This document shows positions 8,147 to 16,335 of a stretch of 64,000 nt of DNA, piece after piece; positions within the stretch are counted from its first letter, which is position 1; every line of letters starts with the position of its first letter. The position numbers and the translations under genes are program-made. This DNA comes from Streptomyces sp. NBC_01317 (GTDB lineage Bacteria; Actinomycetota; Actinomycetes; Streptomycetales; Streptomycetaceae), in the NCBI RefSeq assembly GCF_035961655.1, contig NZ_CP108393.1, positions 7,029,501 to 7,093,500 of the forward strand. Reading direction: 5' to 3'. The notes beneath the pieces are model-generated. The model had not been told where the DNA came from, made no database searches, and saw only the letters and a program-made list of their open reading frames with translations.

Positions 8147-9868
8147 CTAGGGCGTGTCGTCCGGCGGGCGGTGGCCATGACGGGCGCGATGGAACGCGCC
8201 GAACTGGGAGCCGGCGTCGCGGCCTGTGCGGGGCGCGCCGGTTTCCGGTTCGGGCTCCGGGCGGCCCCGGTCGGCGGCGGCCATCGTGCGTCCCGGAGGC
8301 CGTACCGGCAGCCCGTTGGGCGTCGCCACGCGGGGGCCGTCGCCCGGCGCGGCGGGAGCGGGCGACGGTGTGTCGGCGCGTTCGGGGCGTACGGTCTGCT
8401 CCGGGAACGCCGTCCGCTCCGGTCGTACGGCCTGCTCGGGTCGTACGGCCTGCTCGGGTCGCACAGCCTGTTCCGGGAACGCGTCCTGCTCCGTCCGTAC
8501 GGCCTGCTCCGGAAGCACAGACCGCTGCTGGGCGAGCAGTTGCGGCGGGAAGAGGACGACCACGCCCGTACCGCCGCGCGAGGACGGCCGGTAGTTGACG
8601 CTCAGGTGGTACTTGGCGGCCAGCCGCCCCACGACCGCGAGCCCGAGCCGGGTCCCCTGGAGCACCGCCAGGTCGTTCATCCGGCCCGACACGGACTCCT
8701 CGGCCCGGCGCATCGCCGCGTCCGCCATCTTGAGGCCACTGTCCTCGATGGTCACCACGATCCCCGCCGTGCGCTCCTCCACGTAGACGTGTACCTCGTC
8801 GATGGGCGGGGAGAAGTTCGCCGCGTTGTCCATCAGTTCGGCGAGAAGGTGCATCACGCCCTCGGCGGCGAACCCGGCGATCGCGGCGGTGCTGGAGCAG
8901 TGCAGCCGTACCCGCTGATAGGCGGCGATACGGCCCACCGCGCCGCGCAGGATGGACTCCATCGGGATCGGCTTGTTCCAGGCACGGCTGGCACGGCCGC
9001 CCATCAGCAGGGCCAGCCGGTCGGTGAGCAGCCCGAGTTGGGAGGTGTTGTGGTCGAGCCTCAGCAGGTCGCCGAACACCTCTTCGCCGTACTTGTCCTG
9101 CATCTCGCGCAGATCGGCGAGCATGCTCACGGCCTTGGCCTGCACGCGGCTCAGCGCCTTGGCGCTGGCCGCCTGCGCGGCAGCGCCCCGCCGCTCACTG
9201 GTGGCGAACTCGCGGACGATCGAGTCCACCAGGATCCGCAGCCGCGGATCCGTGGGGGGTTCGAGACCGCCGAGCACGGTGTCCGCCGAGCCGCCGGAAC
9301 GCAGCCCGCCGAGCGCCTCGGGGATCGTCCTCGTCATCAGGAGATCGAGGTCGTCCGCGGCCCGGGCGAGCTGCCCGACGGCCTTCGCGCACTCCGCGCG
9401 CGAGTCGGCCGCGCGCTGTTCCGACGCGGCGACCTCGGCGGCGAACACGTCCAGCAGCCGGCGCAGTTGCGGGTCCGACGGCGCGGTGGTGGAGGCGGTC
9501 GCGGCCTCGGCGCTCGCGCCGTCCCGCAGGCGCTTGACCACCGAGGGCAGCGAGACGTTCAGCAGATGCGCCGATTCGCCGCCGAGCTGGGCCAGTTGGG
9601 TCTGCGCGGTCCTGACCTCGCCGTCCGCCGTGACCGCGCCCCGGCGGCCCTGGCGTACCAGCACGACGGCGGCGACGACGGTGACCGCCACGCAGGCCCA
9701 GGCTCCGGCGGCGGTGGCCGTCACCCAGGCGCGGGCCGGCCCGGGAGCCGCCGCGGCCACCGCGACCGCGGCGGCGCCGGCGACCACCAGCACGGCCAGG
9801 GGGACGGTCAACGACAGCGATCGTGCGGGGCGTATGCGGTGCGGGCTGGGGGTGACAGGCACTGACAT
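8147..9868 (-). CDS. cvnA: conservon sensor ATPase (CvnA), histidine-kinase-like
   Basis: A 573-residue membrane protein that heads the conservon. Residues about 15-70 hold two transmembrane helices. The middle is an Ala-rich helical region. A GHKL ATPase domain spans about residues 300-425, with the N-box ELMDNAANFSPP and later glycine boxes. I see no clear phospho-acceptor histidine box, which is normal for this family, so it is not a classic two-component kinase. Residues 452-499 are eight tandem six-residue units (see 8372-8515), followed by a Pro-rich tail. The ATG at 9868 lies about 46 bases after a TAGCAT box (9922-9927) that may be the -10 element. Confidence 0.9.
   Translation of the reverse strand: MSVPVTPSPHRIRPARSLSLTVPLAVLVVAGAAAVAVAAAAPGPARAWVTATAAGAWACVAVTVVAAVVLVRQGRRGAVTADGEVRTAQTQLAQLGGESAHLLNVSLPSVVKRLRDGASAEAATASTTAPSDPQLRRLLDVFAAEVAASEQRAADSRAECAKAVGQLARAADDLDLLMTRTIPEALGGLRSGGSADTVLGGLEPPTDPRLRILVDSIVREFATSERRGAAAQAASAKALSRVQAKAVSMLADLREMQDKYGEEVFGDLLRLDHNTSQLGLLTDRLALLMGGRASRAWNKPIPMESILRGAVGRIAAYQRVRLHCSSTAAIAGFAAEGVMHLLAELMDNAANFSPPIDEVHVYVEERTAGIVVTIEDSGLKMADAAMRRAEESVSGRMNDLAVLQGTRLGLAVVGRLAAKYHLSVNYRPSSRGGTGVVVLFPPQLLAQQRSVLPEQAVRTEQDAFPEQAVRPEQAVRPEQAVRPERTAFPEQTVRPERADTPSPAPAAPGDGPRVATPNGLPVRPPGRTMAAADRGRPEPEPETGAPRTGRDAGSQFGAFHRARHGHRPPDDTP
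8372..8515 (-). repeat. 18-bp tandem repeat encoding eight hexapeptides in CvnA
   Basis: Eight in-frame six-residue units run LPEQAV, RTEQDA, FPEQAV, RPEQAV, RPEQAV, RPERTA, FPEQTV, RPERAD. At DNA level the central units are nearly identical 18-mers, as expected for repeats that grow or shrink by slippage. They link the ATPase domain to the cytoplasmic tail and carry alternating charge. Confidence 0.85.
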
Positions 9869-10151
9869 TCCGCGGTCCCTCGGTACTTGGAGTGTGTGGG
9901 GGGAGACAGAGAGTGGCGCTCATGCTAGCCACGGCGTCGCGTCCCGAGGCCCGCGAAAGGCCGGTGCCAGCCCTACGGGGGAGTTAGCGCGGAAGTGCTC
10001 CTGACGGGCGGGGCGCCGTGATACGGGAGGGGGTGCCGGGACAGGGGAGGGGACGGTGTGACAGCGGACGGACCGGTTCCGCCTGGGCCTGGGGGGAAGA
10101 TCACAGGTCCGCGCCCGGCTCGTCCTGTCCGCTCCCCTCTACGGTGAGTGC
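9869..10151. other. intergenic region with likely cvnA promoter
   Basis: No gene is supported in these 283 bases. The minus strand carries TAGCAT at 9922-9927, a good match to a -10 box, about 46 bases before the cvnA start; no convincing -35 is visible. The plus strand is purine-rich before the acyltransferase gene and shows no clear promoter. Confidence 0.35.
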
Positions 10152-10892
10152 GTGCCGAAGAACGGAAACGTCCTCTCCTCGCTGGCCGCCTGGCGCCGCG
10201 CTCTCGCGTCGCGCGCCGTCCAGCGCGGCTGGCGCTGGATCCAGGACACCGGCGCCGTCACCGCCGAGCATCCTGGGCGGCTGCGCTTCGCCAGGATCGG
10301 CGCCGGCACGCGGCTGGCGTTCCCGCAGGGCACGGTGTTCGGCGAGGCGTGGATCGAGCTGGGCGACCATTGCGTCATAGGTGAGCAGGTCACGCTGACC
10401 GCCGGGATGATGCCCGGCCTGGACCTCGGGCCCGCGACGGTCCTGACGCTGGGCGACGGGGTGGTGCTCGGGCGGGGCAGCCATGTCATCGCCGACACCA
10501 CGGTGACCATCGGCTCGGACACGTACTGCGGTCCGTACGTCTACATCACGTCGACCAACCACAGCTACGACGATCCGGGGACGCCCGTCGGGAAGCAGTG
10601 GCCCAGGGTCGAGCCCGTCGAGATCGGGTCCGGTTGCTGGCTCGGTACGGGCGCGGTCATCCTGCCGGGCGCGCGGCTCGGCAGGAACGTGGTCGTGGCC
10701 GCGGGGGCGGTGGTACGGGGCGAGGTGCCGGACCACGCGGTGGTGGCGGGGGCCCCGGCCCGGATCGTACGGAGCTGGGACCCGGAGCGGGGCTGGCAGC
10801 CGCCGCTGCGCACCCCGGCGCCGGTACCGATCCCGGAGGGGATCACGCCGGAACAGCTGCTGGCGCTGTCGGAGTTGGACCCTGACGGCTGA
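10152..10892 (+). CDS. hexapeptide-repeat acyltransferase (LbH family)
   Basis: A 246-residue protein with a left-handed beta-helix of the maltose/galactoside O-acetyltransferase type. Repeats begin near residue 50. The stretch ITSTNHSYDD (about residues 132-141) holds the histidine that acts as base in this family, and the last coils include GCWLGTGAVILPGARLG and AGAVVRGEVPDHAVVAGAPA. It probably transfers acetyl or a similar group from CoA to a sugar or small molecule; the acceptor is unknown. GTG at 10152 is the only in-frame start before the first conserved residues. Its stop codon lies inside the tandem heptamer array at 10884-10959. It is divergent from the conservon but not clearly related to it. 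Confidence 0.85.
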   Translation: MPKNGNVLSSLAAWRRALASRAVQRGWRWIQDTGAVTAEHPGRLRFARIGAGTRLAFPQGTVFGEAWIELGDHCVIGEQVTLTAGMMPGLDLGPATVLTLGDGVVLGRGSHVIADTTVTIGSDTYCGPYVYITSTNHSYDDPGTPVGKQWPRVEPVEIGSGCWLGTGAVILPGARLGRNVVVAAGAVVRGEVPDHAVVAGAPARIVRSWDPERGWQPPLRTPAPVPIPEGITPEQLLALSELDPDG

Positions 10893-10959
10893 CGGCTGAC
10901 GGCTGACGGCTGACGGGTGACCTGTGATGGGTGACCGGTGACCGGTGCGGTTGACGGCT
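10884..10959. repeat. degenerate tandem heptamer array (GACGGCT)
   Basis: Four perfect GACGGCT units at 10884-10911 are followed without a break by variants GACGGGT, GACCTGT, GATGGGT, GACCGGT and GACCGGT to 10946. After a 6-base interruption there is one more perfect unit at 10953-10959. The array begins in the last codons of the acyltransferase gene, and each early unit supplies a TGA, so the stop codon is repeated. It looks like slippage-derived sequence with no obvious function. Confidence 0.85.
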
Positions 10960-11003
10960 CACACCCGTCGGTCGTGCACCTGCCGTGCGTTAGCGTGACG
11001 TCC

Positions 11004-11558
11004 ATGCGCGCACCCATCGGAAACTTCACCGACGCCCGACCCGCCCCGGACTGCCTCGACCTGCTCACCGAACCGGTCGCCCGGGCCGTACGCGCCTGGC
11101 AGGGCGCCGTCCCCGCCGACCAGTTGGTGTTCGTGGACACCGATCCGGCGATCGCGGACACGGCCGTCTTCGTCGAGCACCACGGCGCCGAGCTGCTGGA
11201 CCAGTCGGCCAACTGCGTCGTGGTGGCGGGCAAACGCGCGGGCGGGACGACCCTCGCCGCCTGCGTCGTCCTCTCCCGTACCCGGGTCGACGTCAACGGT
11301 GTCGTACGCAGACAACTGGGCGCGCGCAAGGCGTCGTTCGCCCCGATGGACACGGCCGTGGGCGAGACGGGCATGGAGTACGGCGGCATCACCCCGATCG
11401 GACTGCCCGCCGACTGGCCGCTTTTCGTGGACTCCGCCGTGCTGGACACGGAATGGGTCCTCATCGGCAGCGGCCGCCGCCGGGGCAAGCTCATCGTGCC
11501 CGGCAAGGCCTTCGCGGACCTGCCGGGCGCGGTGGTGCTGGAGGCACTGGGTATCTGA
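11004..11558 (+). CDS. YbaK/aminoacyl-tRNA deacylase domain protein
   Basis: A 184-residue protein of the YbaK/ProX-type editing-domain superfamily. The fold marks are VFVEHHGAELLDQSANCVVVAGKR, followed by a region ending GARKASFAPMDTAVGETGMEYGG (quoted only to locate residues about 98-120). Proteins of this family remove wrongly attached amino acids from tRNA (YbaK acts on Cys-tRNA-Pro). This one is a stand-alone version whose target tRNA cannot be told. I chose the ATG at 11004 over an upstream in-frame start because the extension is low in family similarity and overlaps the tail of the heptamer array. Confidence 0.75.
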   Translation: MRAPIGNFTDARPAPDCLDLLTEPVARAVRAWQGAVPADQLVFVDTDPAIADTAVFVEHHGAELLDQSANCVVVAGKRAGGTTLAACVVLSRTRVDVNGVVRRQLGARKASFAPMDTAVGETGMEYGGITPIGLPADWPLFVDSAVLDTEWVLIGSGRRRGKLIVPGKAFADLPGAVVLEALGI

Positions 11559-11633
11559 GGCGGGGGAGGCCCGGCCGGTACGACCCGGCCGTCCGACCTC
11601 CGTACCCTCCTCGTCGGGACCGTCGCCCTCGGC

Positions 11634-12041
11634 TCAGCCGAGACGCGGGATCTCGATGGCGGGGCAGCGGTCCATGACCATCGCCAGACCGGCGTCGCGG
11701 GTCCGGTCGTACGCCTGCTCGTCGATCACCCCGAGCTGGAACCAGACGGCCTTCGCCCCGATGGCCACGGCGTCGTCCGCGACCGCGCCGGCCTGCTCGC
11801 TGTTGACGAAGACGTCCACGACGTCGACGGGGAAGGGGATGTCCGCCAGCGAGGCGTACCCCTGTTCGCCGTGAACCGTCTCGGCCTTGGGATGCACCGG
11901 TACCACCCGCTTCCCGAAGCGCTGGAGCACGGCCGCGACCCCGTAGGCCGCCCGCGAGGTGTTGGTGGACAGGCCCACGACCGCCCAGGTGTCCCCGGTC
12001 GAGGTGAGTATCCGGCGGATGGTCTTCTCGTCTGCGTACAT
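11634..12041 (-). CDS. CoA-binding (YccU-type) Rossmann protein
   Basis: A 135-residue CoA_binding domain protein. The N-terminal Rossmann motif is VVGLSTNTSRAAYGVAAVL (residues about 18-36), followed by GKRVVPVHPKAETVHGE and the C-terminal WFQLGVIDEQA block, all standard for the YccU family that resembles the N-terminal domain of succinyl-CoA synthetase alpha chain. The physiological role of the family is not settled. The ATG at 12041 gives the normal family length; a longer in-frame version runs into the divergent IMPACT-family gene and was rejected. Confidence 0.85.
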   Translation of the reverse strand: MYADEKTIRRILTSTGDTWAVVGLSTNTSRAAYGVAAVLQRFGKRVVPVHPKAETVHGEQGYASLADIPFPVDVVDVFVNSEQAGAVADDAVAIGAKAVWFQLGVIDEQAYDRTRDAGLAMVMDRCPAIEIPRLG

Positions 12042-12126
12042 GTCCGGGACAACGGGTGGCCCGCCCCGGTCATTCCCGCGTATTCCGGCGGGTCCGCAGG
12101 CCGGCGGCCCCGCATAGGGTGGGGTG

Positions 12127-12753
12127 ATGCAGGAGCAGTACCGGACCGTCGCCCGTGCGGGCGTGCACGAGACCGAGGTCAACCGGTCGCGTTTTCTGTG
12201 CGCCCTCGCGCCCGTCGCCGACGAGCGCGAGGCGCAGGAGTTCGTGGCGGGGATCCGCAAGGAGCACCCGGCGGCGAGTCACCACTGCTTCGCTTACGTG
12301 ATCGGCGCCGACGCCTCCGTACAGAAGGCGAGCGACGACGGGGAGCCGGGCGGGACCGCCGGGGTGCCGATGCTCGACATGCTGCTGCGCCGCGAGATGC
12401 GGTACGTCGTCGTGGTCGTCACCCGCTACTACGGCGGGGTCAAGCTGGGCGCGGGCGGGCTGATCAGGGCGTACGGGGGAGCGGTCGGCGAGGCGCTGGA
12501 CGTGGTCGGCTTCCGGACCCGGCGGCGCTTCCGGCTCGCCGCCGTCACCGTCGACCACCAGCGCGCCGGCAAGCTGGAGAACGATCTGCGGGCCACCGGG
12601 CGCGCGGTCCGCGAGGTGCGGTACGCGGAGGCGGTGACCATCGGGATCAGGCTGCCGGACGGGGAGGTCGACACGTTCCGGGCCTGGCTCGCGGACACCA
12701 CGGCGGGGACGGCCGTGCTGGAACTGGGCGGAGAGGCGTACGGGGACGGATGA
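12127..12753 (+). CDS. IMPACT/YigZ family protein
   Basis: A 208-residue protein of the YigZ/IMPACT family. The family signature is clear: SDDGEPGGTAGVPMLDML (about residues 72-89), then VVVVVTRYYGGVKLGAGGLIRAY. The C-terminal half is the DUF1949 ferredoxin-like domain. The eukaryotic relative regulates the translation-control kinase GCN2; the bacterial role is unknown, though nucleic-acid or ribosome binding has been suggested. GTG at 12124 and ATG at 12127 are adjacent in frame; I list the ATG. It is divergent from the CoA-binding gene with 85 bp between starts. Confidence 0.88.
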   Translation: MQEQYRTVARAGVHETEVNRSRFLCALAPVADEREAQEFVAGIRKEHPAASHHCFAYVIGADASVQKASDDGEPGGTAGVPMLDMLLRREMRYVVVVVTRYYGGVKLGAGGLIRAYGGAVGEALDVVGFRTRRRFRLAAVTVDHQRAGKLENDLRATGRAVREVRYAEAVTIGIRLPDGEVDTFRAWLADTTAGTAVLELGGEAYGDG

Positions 12754-12804
12754 GGGCCCTCGGACGGCGCCCGGCCCCGCGTGCGCCGCGGCGCTCCCGG
12801 TGAC

Positions 12805-12850
12805 TCAGAGGCTGGGCCGGCTCAGAGGCTCGGCTGAATCAGAGGCTCGG
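12805..12850. repeat. three direct repeats TCAGAGGCT at 17-bp spacing
   Basis: TCAGAGGCT begins at 12805, 12822 and 12839, followed each time by GGG or CGG. The third copy is the end of the GAF-ANTAR gene (its stop plus its last two codons), so the gene's 3' end has been copied twice into the spacer. The 17-bp period is not a multiple of three, so the copies do not extend the protein. Confidence 0.8.
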
Positions 12851-13588
12851 CGCCGGCGCCGGGATCAGTGTGGTGTCGAAGCCGCCGGTGATGATCTCGG
12901 CCGCGAAGTCCGCCAGCCGCAGCCGGTGCGCGCGGGCGTAGGCGCGGAAGGCCTCGAAGGACTCGTCCACGGACGCACCCCAGCGCTCGGCGAGGATCCC
13001 CTTCACCTGCTCGATCAGCACCCTGCTGGTCAGTGCCGCCTGGAGCTGGCTCGTCTCCACGTGCGACTGCTCCAGCGTGCGCTGCTGGAGGATGGCGATC
13101 GTCGCGACGTCCGCGAGCGCCTGCGCGAGGGCCAGTTGCCCTTCGCCGAGCGGGTGCGGCTCGTTCTGGAAGAGGTTCAGCGCGCCGACCACGCGGTCCC
13201 GCAGCCGCAGGGGCAGCGCGTGGGTGGTCACGTACCCCGTCGCGCGCGCCTGTGCGGTGAAGCGCGGCCACTTCTCGGCGGCCGCGTCGTCCGTCAGGTC
13301 GATGTTGGGGCTCGCCACACCCGTGGCGTAGCACTCCACGCACGGACCCTGGTCGTGCTGCACGGCGAACAGTTCGAGCAGCCGGGCGTGCTCGTCGGAC
13401 GCGGCCATGATCTGCAACTCGCCGTGCACGTCCGCCAGCATGATGCCCGCCGCGTCGACGTCGAGCAGTTCGATGCAGCGGGTGGACAGCCGCTGGAGCA
13501 GATCGATGACGTCGAAGTCGTCGATCAGGGAGTCGGCGACCTCCACAAAGATCTCCGCCAGGCGTTGTTCGCGGGCCATGCCGATCAT
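12839..13588 (-). CDS. GAF-ANTAR regulator, second gene of pair
   Basis: A 249-residue cytoplasmic regulator. An N-terminal GAF domain (about residues 10-165) has the conserved block DQGPCVECYATGVA and the hydrophobic core LPLRLRDRVVGALNLF. A C-terminal ANTAR domain (about 180-240) follows, with the pattern SRVLIEQVKGILAERWGAS. ANTAR domains bind paired hexaloop RNA hairpins and prevent transcription termination. The ATG at 13588 overlaps the stop of the upstream gene by four bases, so the two proteins are probably made together. The ligand of the GAF domain is unknown. An alternative start is the ATG three codons later. Confidence 0.88.
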   Translation of the reverse strand: MIGMAREQRLAEIFVEVADSLIDDFDVIDLLQRLSTRCIELLDVDAAGIMLADVHGELQIMAASDEHARLLELFAVQHDQGPCVECYATGVASPNIDLTDDAAAEKWPRFTAQARATGYVTTHALPLRLRDRVVGALNLFQNEPHPLGEGQLALAQALADVATIAILQQRTLEQSHVETSQLQAALTSRVLIEQVKGILAERWGASVDESFEAFRAYARAHRLRLADFAAEIITGGFDTTLIPAPAPSL

Positions 13589-14310
13589 CTCTTTCCACCG
13601 TCGGGCGAACGCGGCCCGTTCTTATGGTCCTCGAATCGAAGCTTTCTGGCTACCACATCCGACGCGACCTCGCTCAGCGTCCGCTCACTGCCGTACGCGA
13701 AGGCGCGCAGCCGGACGAGCGCCTCCGCCAGCTCCACCCCCAGCTGCACACTGATCATGCCGGTCGCCTGGTGGACCACCGCACGGTGTACCTCCGACGA
13801 CGGGGACACCGCCTGCCGGTCGCCCCTGACCCGTGTGTCCTGGTCGTCCAGGAAAGCCGTGGTCAGCGCCGCCGTGAGCGCCAGCGCGTCCGCGATCTGC
13901 TGGCGCGACAACCCGCGGTTGTCATGGCGCACGACGGTCATGACACCCAAACGGATGGCGCCTATGCCGAGGGGGAAGCAGAAGACGCCCCGCACCGGGG
14001 TGGCCAGCGCGGCCGGCAGCAGGGCCGGCCACCGCTCGGGTCGTACGCGCGCCAGATCGGGCTCCAGGACGACCACACCCGTACGGACCGCCTCGGGTCC
14101 CGGGCCTTCCCCGAAGGTGAACTGGAGCTCCTCGAAACGGGCGCTGCTCCCGGGGTAGCACCACAAGGGCTCGACCAGCGGGCCGTCGTCCAGGAGGAGG
14201 GACACGGCGACCCCGTCGACCCCGAGGGCCTGTACGCAGACGGCCGCCAGGTCCTTGTCCCCGCCGAGGCCCAGGGTCCGCAGGACTTCGGCCATGCCGT
14301 CGCTGATCAC
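13585..14310 (-). CDS. GAF-ANTAR regulator, first gene of pair
   Basis: A 241-residue regulator with a degenerate GAF-type sensor half (about residues 10-155; FEELQFTFGEGPGPEAV is the conserved entry loop) and an ANTAR half with the pattern VVHQATGMISVQLGV, then ALVRLRAFAYGSERTLSEVA. It differs from its partner in the sensor half, so the pair may respond to different signals or form a heterodimer. It is transcribed first, and its stop overlaps the next ATG. The upstream STAS gene is on the same strand but separated by 63 bp after its own start region, so it may or may not be co-transcribed. Confidence 0.87.
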   Translation of the reverse strand: MISDGMAEVLRTLGLGGDKDLAAVCVQALGVDGVAVSLLLDDGPLVEPLWCYPGSSARFEELQFTFGEGPGPEAVRTGVVVLEPDLARVRPERWPALLPAALATPVRGVFCFPLGIGAIRLGVMTVVRHDNRGLSRQQIADALALTAALTTAFLDDQDTRVRGDRQAVSPSSEVHRAVVHQATGMISVQLGVELAEALVRLRAFAYGSERTLSEVASDVVARKLRFEDHKNGPRSPDGGKR

Positions 14311-14373
14311 GGTGTCCGTCCTGATCGCTGTGGCCGGTGTCCTGGGCGCGGCGCCCGGCGACTCCCGGTGACC

Positions 14374-14763
14374 TTACGCGCTCCCACCGGAGGGCGCGCC
14401 CTGTTCCCGGGGCGGCGGGGCGTCCGCGACGTGGCCACGCCGGGCGTCCTGGACGCTCAGGTACTGGGGGAACAGTTCCGCGAGCCGGGCCGCGCGGAAC
14501 ACGATCCCGACGCTGCGGCGTGTGTAGACGACCCTGGCCCAGCCGCCGCGGTGCCGGCAGTCGTCCCAGGCCGCGCAGAGCGGGTCGAGGGCGCTGCCGT
14601 CCATGAAGGACACGGCGGTCAGGTCCACCACCAGCCGGGGCGGTCGCGGCACGTCCCGTACGGTCCGCAGCTCGTGCGCGAAGCGGGGGACGGTCGTCAG
14701 GTCGAGTTCACCCGTCGCCCTGACCACCTGGCACGTGTCGGGGGGATCGGTGAGGGAACCCAT
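14374..14763 (-). CDS. STAS-domain anti-sigma-factor-antagonist-like protein
   Basis: A 129-residue STAS domain protein of the SpoIIAA/RsbV type. The phosphorylatable-serine region is LVVDLTAVSFMDGSALDPL (about residues 43-61), where Ser of MDGSALD would be the switch residue. Proteins of this group bind an anti-sigma kinase and free a sigma factor. The N-terminal strand GELDLTTVP is typical. AGAGGAG lies 10 bases before the ATG at 14763, which is why I rejected longer in-frame versions. No anti-sigma kinase or sigma gene is adjacent; the GAF-ANTAR pair downstream may share its signal. Confidence 0.85.
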   Translation of the reverse strand: MGSLTDPPDTCQVVRATGELDLTTVPRFAHELRTVRDVPRPPRLVVDLTAVSFMDGSALDPLCAAWDDCRHRGGWARVVYTRRSVGIVFRAARLAELFPQYLSVQDARRGHVADAPPPREQGAPSGGSA

Positions 14764-15168
14764 CCGTGGCCAACTCCTCTGGGTCTGGTCGCCGGGGGCC
14801 GGGACACGGTTCATCAGCGCGGCCAGCGTAGTGCGGCGTCCGCCGCCGGGCCTCGTCACGGCGCCCATGCGCCACCGGCTGCTCGATCTTGGTGCTGATC
14901 CGATCGGAGATTGATTTGCGGTGACGGAATTTGTCGCAAGTGTCACCGATTTTGTCTGTTGTTTCCGGCGGGGTTCACGGAGATGACCTCGGGGTGACCG
15001 GGGATGACCCGCCGGGCGGGTCTCCGGTGGGAGACTGGGGCCGCTGGGAAACGGGTTGCGGGCGGCGCTAGCGTGGTCGCCGACGGGTGGCGTGACCGGC
15101 GTGGTGGGTGCCGGACCGGGCGCCGCGAGGGGTGGGGGAAAGGGAAATATGCAGGCCGGAGCCGTCTC
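14764..15168. other. 405-bp divergent intergenic region
   Basis: It lies between the STAS gene and sbcD. The centre (about 14900-14960) is the most AT-rich part and probably holds promoters. A perfect 8-bp-arm palindrome, GACCCGCC-G-GGCGGGTC, lies at 15006-15022. GGCGCTAGCGTGG at about 15063-15075 contains a TAGCGT box that could be a -10 element for sbcD. An open frame in phase with sbcD runs through much of it but has no family similarity and was rejected as coding. Confidence 0.4.
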
Positions 15169-16335
15169 TTGAGGATTCTCCATACGTCGGACTGGCATCT
15201 GGGGCGGTCGTTCCACCGCGTGGGCCTGCTCGACGCGCAGGCCGCGTTCCTCGACCATCTCGTGACGACGGTACGGACCCACGCGGTCGACGCGGTGGTG
15301 GTCGCGGGCGACGTCTACGACCGCGCGGTACCGCCGCTGGGCGCGGTGGACCTCTTCGACCGGGCCCTGCACCGGCTGGCCGACGCGGACGTACCGACCG
15401 TCATGATCTCCGGGAACCACGACTCGGCCCGCCGGCTCGGCGTCGGCGCGGGACTCCTCGGGCGCGCGGGGATCCACCTGCGGACCGACCCGGCCCACTG
15501 CGCCACCCCCGTCGTGCTCACCGACACCCACGGCGACGTCGCCTTCTACGGCCTGCCGTACCTCGAACCGGCTCTGGTACGGGACGAGTTCAAGGCACCC
15601 AAGGCCGATCACGAGACCGTGCTCACCGCCGCCATGGAGCGGGTACGGGCCGACCTGGCCGCACGCCCGGCCGGCACCCGCTCCGTGGTCCTCGCCCACG
15701 CCTTCGTCGCCGGAGGCGCGCCCAGCGAGAGCGAACGCGACATCACCGTCGGCGGGGTCGCGGTCGTGCCCGCCGGGGTCTTCGACGGCGTCGACTACGT
15801 CGCCCTCGGCCACCTGCACGGCTCCCAGCGCCTCACCGAGCGCGTACGGTACGCGGGTTCGCCGCTCGCGTACTCCTTCTCGGAGGCCACCCACCGCAAG
15901 ACCATGTGGCTGGTCGACCTCGGCCCCGGGGGCGGGATCGAGGCGGAGCGGATCGACTGCCCCGTACCGCGCGCCCTCGCCCGCATCCGGGGCCGGCTCG
16001 ACGACCTGCTGGCGGACGAGACCCTCACGCCGCACGAGGACGCGTGGGTCGAGGCGACCCTGACCGACACGGTCCGCCCGTCCGAGCCCATGGCCCGGCT
16101 CACCGCCCGCTTCCCGCACACGCTCAGCCTGGTCTTCGACCCCGAACGCACCGACGACGACCCGCTCGCCTCGTACGCGCGGCGCCTCGCGGGCCGTACC
16201 GACCAGCAGATCGCGGAGGACTTCGTGGCGCACGTCCGCGGCGGTTCCGGGGCGGACGCGCGGGAACGTACCGTGCTGCGCGACGCCTTCGACGACGTAC
16301 GGGTCGACGCGACCGTCCGCGAGGTGACCCCATGA
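15169..16335 (+). CDS. sbcD: exonuclease SbcD
   Basis: A 388-residue Mre11-type metallophosphatase subunit. With SbcC it forms a Mn-dependent nuclease that opens DNA hairpins and protein-blocked ends. All metal-site motifs are present: HTSDWHLG at the N-terminus, VVVAGDVYDRAVPP, MISGNHDS, and later LGHLHG. I chose the TTG at 15169 because translation then begins RILHTSDWH, exactly as in the family; longer in-frame versions add about 55 unrelated residues. It overlaps sbcC by four bases (ATGA at 16332-16335), which ties the two subunits. Confidence 0.95.
   Translation: MRILHTSDWHLGRSFHRVGLLDAQAAFLDHLVTTVRTHAVDAVVVAGDVYDRAVPPLGAVDLFDRALHRLADADVPTVMISGNHDSARRLGVGAGLLGRAGIHLRTDPAHCATPVVLTDTHGDVAFYGLPYLEPALVRDEFKAPKADHETVLTAAMERVRADLAARPAGTRSVVLAHAFVAGGAPSESERDITVGGVAVVPAGVFDGVDYVALGHLHGSQRLTERVRYAGSPLAYSFSEATHRKTMWLVDLGPGGGIEAERIDCPVPRALARIRGRLDDLLADETLTPHEDAWVEATLTDTVRPSEPMARLTARFPHTLSLVFDPERTDDDPLASYARRLAGRTDQQIAEDFVAHVRGGSGADARERTVLRDAFDDVRVDATVREVTP

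Noticed and set aside
10884..10959. Tandem heptamers as a CRISPR array
   Set aside because: Units are 7 bp, contiguous, without spacers.
15006..15022. GACCCGCC-G-GGCGGGTC palindrome as a terminator
   Set aside because: It lies in a divergent promoter region, not after a gene, and a one-base centre cannot form a normal loop; an operator is more likely but unsupported.
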